Shown here piece by piece: positions 61,107 to 64,000 of a stretch of 64,000 bases of DNA. The position numbers were made by a program, and so were the translations under genes. The notes under the pieces are model-generated. The model worked only from the letters and a program-made list of their open reading frames with translations, ran no database searches and was not told the origin of the DNA. Each line of letters begins with the position of its first letter. Within the stretch, counting starts at the first letter, position 1. This stretch comes from JAYEIA01 sp964472505 (GTDB lineage: Bacteria > Bacteroidota > Bacteroidia > Bacteroidales > JAADGE01), in NCBI GenBank assembly GCA_964472505.1, contig CAYYQW010000006.1, forward strand, positions 17,952 through 81,951, written 5' to 3'.

Positions 61107-64000
61107 TTAAAAAGTAAGGTTAATTCTAAAGCCTATCGTTCTGGATGTAGGCAACTGGAACTGTTCAAGTCCGATACCGTTAAGTCCGGTACCAAAGCCT
61201 GTTTCGGGATCAATACCCACATCATTTGTCCAGTGTGTATAGAGCATGGCTAAATTACGTCCGACTACCGATATACCGGCTGACTGAATAAAGCCAACAT
61301 TGCTGATTAATGAAGCCGGGAGTCTGTATGTCAAGACTGCTTCGCGCAATTTAATATATGATCCGTCAATGATTGAGTTTTCTTCCAAGCCCCAATAACC
61401 GGCATAGTATGATTGCGGAGCAACAACAATGTCATTTGGTTCTCCTTCTTCGTTTACTCCGTCAACGATCATACCGTGTTCACGAATACCATCTGCGGCA
61501 GTTTCTTCGGTAAGTCCGGCATAACCGCCAAACCAATCCGATACACTGAAAATATCGCCGCCTTTACGTCCGTCAATAAGGACGCTTAATGAAACGTTTT
61601 TGTATGAGAATGTATTTCTCAAACCGCCGGTCCAATCCGGGGTAATATTACCAACGTTTTGAGGCGATTCGGCCGGTATCGGTAAACCATTGGATCCGAT
61701 TATTTTTTCGCCGCTTACGCTGTCACGCAAAAATGCATTGGCACGAATGGCACCAAACGGCTCTCCCGGGCGTGCTTCAATAGATACGCCGTTCCAAGAA
61801 CTTGTAATGGTATAGGCTTCAAGATCTCCGTAGAGTTCATTAACTTGGTTTTGGTTTTTAGCCCAATTTACAGTCATATTCCAACTAAATCCTTGTGGGT
61901 TTCTAAGAATGTCGGCTCCCAACTGAAGTTCAATACCTTTATTTTCAATTTCGCCGGCATTAATTAAGATAGAATTAAATCCGGTAGCTGTCGAAATTTC
62001 AACAGGAAGGATTTGATTGGTTGTTATTGCCTGATAAACGGTTACATCCAAATTAATTCGATTATCTATAAATCTGGCATCCAAACCAATTTCCGTACTT
62101 TGAATATCCTCAGGCTTCAAGTCCACAGCCGGTAATGAGCGGCTTGTAAAGAAAGGTGTGATACCTCCAAAAGGATCACTTCCTTGATAAGTAAAGGCTA
62201 ACTGATAAGGATCGGTATCATTACCTACTTGTGCCCAACCGCCTCGAAGTTTGAGGTATGATAAAACATTGGAGTTAACATCCAACAGTTCGGTTAATAT
62301 GGCACTGGCCGTGAATGAGGGATAAAAATAACTCCAATTGTCTGAAGGCAAAGTAGAACTCCAGTCATTTCTGGCTGTTACATCTAAGTAAAGTGCATCG
62401 TTCCATCCAAATGAAACTTGACCAAAAACACTGTTGGTTTCAAACACCTCATCATACATGTTTGTACTTGGATTACCCTGTACATTGGAAATGGTGTAAA
62501 GCTCGGGTACGGTTAATTCGCTGGCTTCTAAGTATGAGAAATGATAATCATTTCTTCGGTAGTTAGCTCCCAAAAGGCCGTTTACGGATAACTCGCCAAA
62601 ACGGTGTTGCAGTTTTGCCAACAGGTCGGCATTAAACTCATTATCGGTTCGTTTATTTTGCCAAAACATACCGTAAGGATAATCCACCGATTGTGAATGT
62701 CTAATGTGTTTTCTTCTTTCTGCCGAAAAATCAGTACCCACACGCCCGGTTAAAGATAACCAATCAGTCAGTTCAGCATCAACGCTAAACTTACCGAAAA
62801 GACGGTCTCTGTTTCTTGAAGTCGTATTATAAAATACTGTCCAGTAGGGGTTATTATGGTAGTTAGTATTCCAGTTATAGGGATTACCAAAAATATTATA
62901 AGTATCCCAGTTTTCTTCAAGTGATTCCATATTTACTTGTCGTCCGAACCAACCGCCGAGTGACTGCATTACGTTATTCGGCCCGTAACCTTGTCCGGGA
63001 AGGTTATCACTGCTGTTTTTCACGTAATTAGCCGTAATTGTAGCTGATAACCAATCACTCAAATTTTGTGTTCCGTTAAATGAAACAGAATTCTTAGTCA
63101 TATCGGTATTCGGAATGGTTCCGGTAATGTCTTGCTGAGACAATGACAAACGCATATGTCCGGATTCTCCTCCGCTGGTTATACTAACGGAGTTATCATA
63201 AGTAATACCGGTTTGAAAAAAGTTTTTCACATTGTCGGGTCTGGATACCCAAGGTGTAGCTTGTCGTGTATCAGGATCATTCGGATCTTGCAGTGGGCTG
63301 TCAAACTGTGGCATTTCCAATCCGATATCCAATCTTGGACCCCAGCTTTCATCCATTCCGTCATATACTCCGCCGTTATTACCGTCGTAGTAAGAAAAGC
63401 CGTAGCTTGGGCTAAAGGTACCGTTTGCGAATTCCTGATAAGAATATCCGGCATCTTTAGCGCCTGACGTAACATACATTAATTCGCTTCCGTTAAAGCC
63501 TTGCCCGTATTCATTCTGATAATTGGGTATAATATACGCATTATCAAAAGTAATGGCAGAACTTACTGAAATACCAATACCCTTTTTGGCATCTGCACCG
63601 GATTTTGTTTTTATCAAAACAACTCCGTTAGCAGCCCTGCTTCCATAGAGTGCGGCAGCATTTGCTCCTTTAAGTATGGAAACCGACTCAATATTGCCGG
63701 GATCAATATCCATAGCGGCATTACCAAAGTCTTGTCCGCCCCACTGGCTTACTGAGGTTGAAGAGTTACTAACCGGTACACCGTCCACAACCCATAAAGG
63801 TTGGTTGTTGGTAAACGAGGAGTTTCCCCGAATAACAATTCGTGATGACGAGCCTACGGCACCACTGGCATTCGTAACCTGAATACCGGCCACTTTACCG
63901 GAAAGCGAATTTACGATATTGGTTTCTTTTGCTTCGGCTAAATCATCGCCGCCGACTTCCTGTACGGAATATCCGAGGGCTTTTTTGTCGCGGGTCAGAC
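61107..64000 (-). CDS. susC: SusC/RagA-family TonB-linked outer membrane protein (C-terminal part)
   Basis: Runs off the right edge; the in-frame region upstream of 63893 encodes LTRDKKALGYSVQEVGGDDL then AEAKETNIVNSLSGKVAGIQ, the SusC plug signature, so the gene continues past the window. The plug is followed by a barrel to the C-terminus, ending PTSRTIGFRINLTF. It transports a polymer- or peptide-type ligand with the SusD lid and TonB energy. The ligand is unknown. About 965 residues are in view; the signal peptide and carboxypeptidase-regulatory domain lie outside. Confidence 0.93.
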   Translation of the reverse strand, partial: LTRDKKALGYSVQEVGGDDLAEAKETNIVNSLSGKVAGIQVTNASGAVGSSSRIVIRGNSSFTNNQPLWVVDGVPVSNSSTSVSQWGGQDFGNAAMDIDPGNIESVSILKGANAAALYGSRAANGVVLIKTKSGADAKKGIGISVSSAITFDNAYIIPNYQNEYGQGFNGSELMYVTSGAKDAGYSYQEFANGTFSPSYGFSYYDGNNGGVYDGMDESWGPRLDIGLEMPQFDSPLQDPNDPDTRQATPWVSRPDNVKNFFQTGITYDNSVSITSGGESGHMRLSLSQQDITGTIPNTDMTKNSVSFNGTQNLSDWLSATITANYVKNSSDNLPGQGYGPNNVMQSLGGWFGRQVNMESLEENWDTYNIFGNPYNWNTNYHNNPYWTVFYNTTSRNRDRLFGKFSVDAELTDWLSLTGRVGTDFSAERRKHIRHSQSVDYPYGMFWQNKRTDNEFNADLLAKLQHRFGELSVNGLLGANYRRNDYHFSYLEASELTVPELYTISNVQGNPSTNMYDEVFETNSVFGQVSFGWNDALYLDVTARNDWSSTLPSDNWSYFYPSFTASAILTELLDVNSNVLSYLKLRGGWAQVGNDTDPYQLAFTYQGSDPFGGITPFFTSRSLPAVDLKPEDIQSTEIGLDARFIDNRINLDVTVYQAITTNQILPVEISTATGFNSILINAGEIENKGIELQLGADILRNPQGFSWNMTVNWAKNQNQVNELYGDLEAYTITSSWNGVSIEARPGEPFGAIRANAFLRDSVSGEKIIGSNGLPIPAESPQNVGNITPDWTGGLRNTFSYKNVSLSVLIDGRKGGDIFSVSDWFGGYAGLTEETAADGIREHGMIVDGVNEEGEPNDIVVAPQSYYAGYWGLEENSIIDGSYIKLREAVLTYRLPASLISNVGFIQSAGISVVGRNLAMLYTHWTNDVGIDPETGFGTGLNGIGLEQFQLPTSRTIGFRINLTF

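Noticed and set aside
1..64000. tRNA or rRNA genes
   Set aside because: I scanned the intergenic gaps for GGTTC-type arms with acceptor pairing and for rRNA-like conserved blocks and saw none; a tRNAscan run would settle it.

Overview
The window comes from a low-GC genome of the phylum Bacteroidota. The evidence is a SusC/SusD pair with a downstream surface lipoprotein, a GLPGLI-family gene next to a carboxypeptidase-regulatory-like outer membrane barrel, a PUR/DUF3276 protein, Reg_prop/Y_Y_Y sensor architecture, short Bacteroidota-type signal peptides and lipoboxes, and promoters of the TTG-N20-TAnnTTTG type. The 100-N block at 18755-18854 shows this is a draft scaffold. I saw no rRNA, tRNA or CRISPR array.

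Layout. 1-3609: end of an LptB-like ABC ATPase, then an MBOAT O-acyltransferase, an SGNH hydrolase and a secreted esterase, all on the minus strand. 3822-9489: an orphan membrane protein, a zinc-ribbon protein, an ADP-ribosylglycohydrolase, a small Cys-containing membrane protein, a barrel-like exported protein and a flippase-like membrane protein. 9629-14609: a low-GC accessory block with a small secreted four-cysteine protein, a GLPGLI protein and a large outer membrane barrel, plus the C-terminal remnant of a second GLPGLI gene. 14678-18314: a three-gene acyl-CoA (probably propionyl-CoA) carboxylase operon. It is followed by an array of 170-bp palindromic repeats broken by the assembly gap. 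19053-25064: an alpha-helical protein, an M28 peptidase and a DmsABC-type molybdenum reductase operon. 25413-32694: a defence island with a truncated antitoxin-like ORF, an IS3 OrfA remnant, a type IIG restriction-modification enzyme and a DUF4365(DREN)-APAZ plus short Argonaute pair of the SPARDA type. 33183-39229: HD protein, small secreted protein, alaS, a MITE-like insertion, PUR protein and MeaB. 39525-44498: two overlapping paralogous P-loop ATPases, a DUF6973-like protein, an ankyrin/barrel fusion and an RNase D-like exonuclease. 44726-56707: SGNH-like protein, RecQ, lipoproteins, a Na+/Ca2+ exchanger, a Reg_prop-SpoIIE sensor phosphatase, YjbQ, a polysaccharide deacetylase and a membrane protein. 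56984-64000: a DUF3179 lipoprotein and a SusC-SusD-lipoprotein operon cut off by the window end.

How the genes work together. The carboxylase operon and MeaB, about 20 kb apart, fit methylmalonyl-CoA/propionate metabolism. DmsABC gives an anaerobic electron-acceptor option. The island at 25.4-32.7 kb combines DNA modification/restriction with a guide-directed abortive defence. The most distinctive signals are the SPARDA locus, the secreted-peptide/GLPGLI/barrel locus with a built-in terminator after the peptide gene, the tandem ATPase pair, and several families of short palindromic repeats. One of these elements, at 37283-37536, has clear terminal inverted repeats and a target-site duplication.
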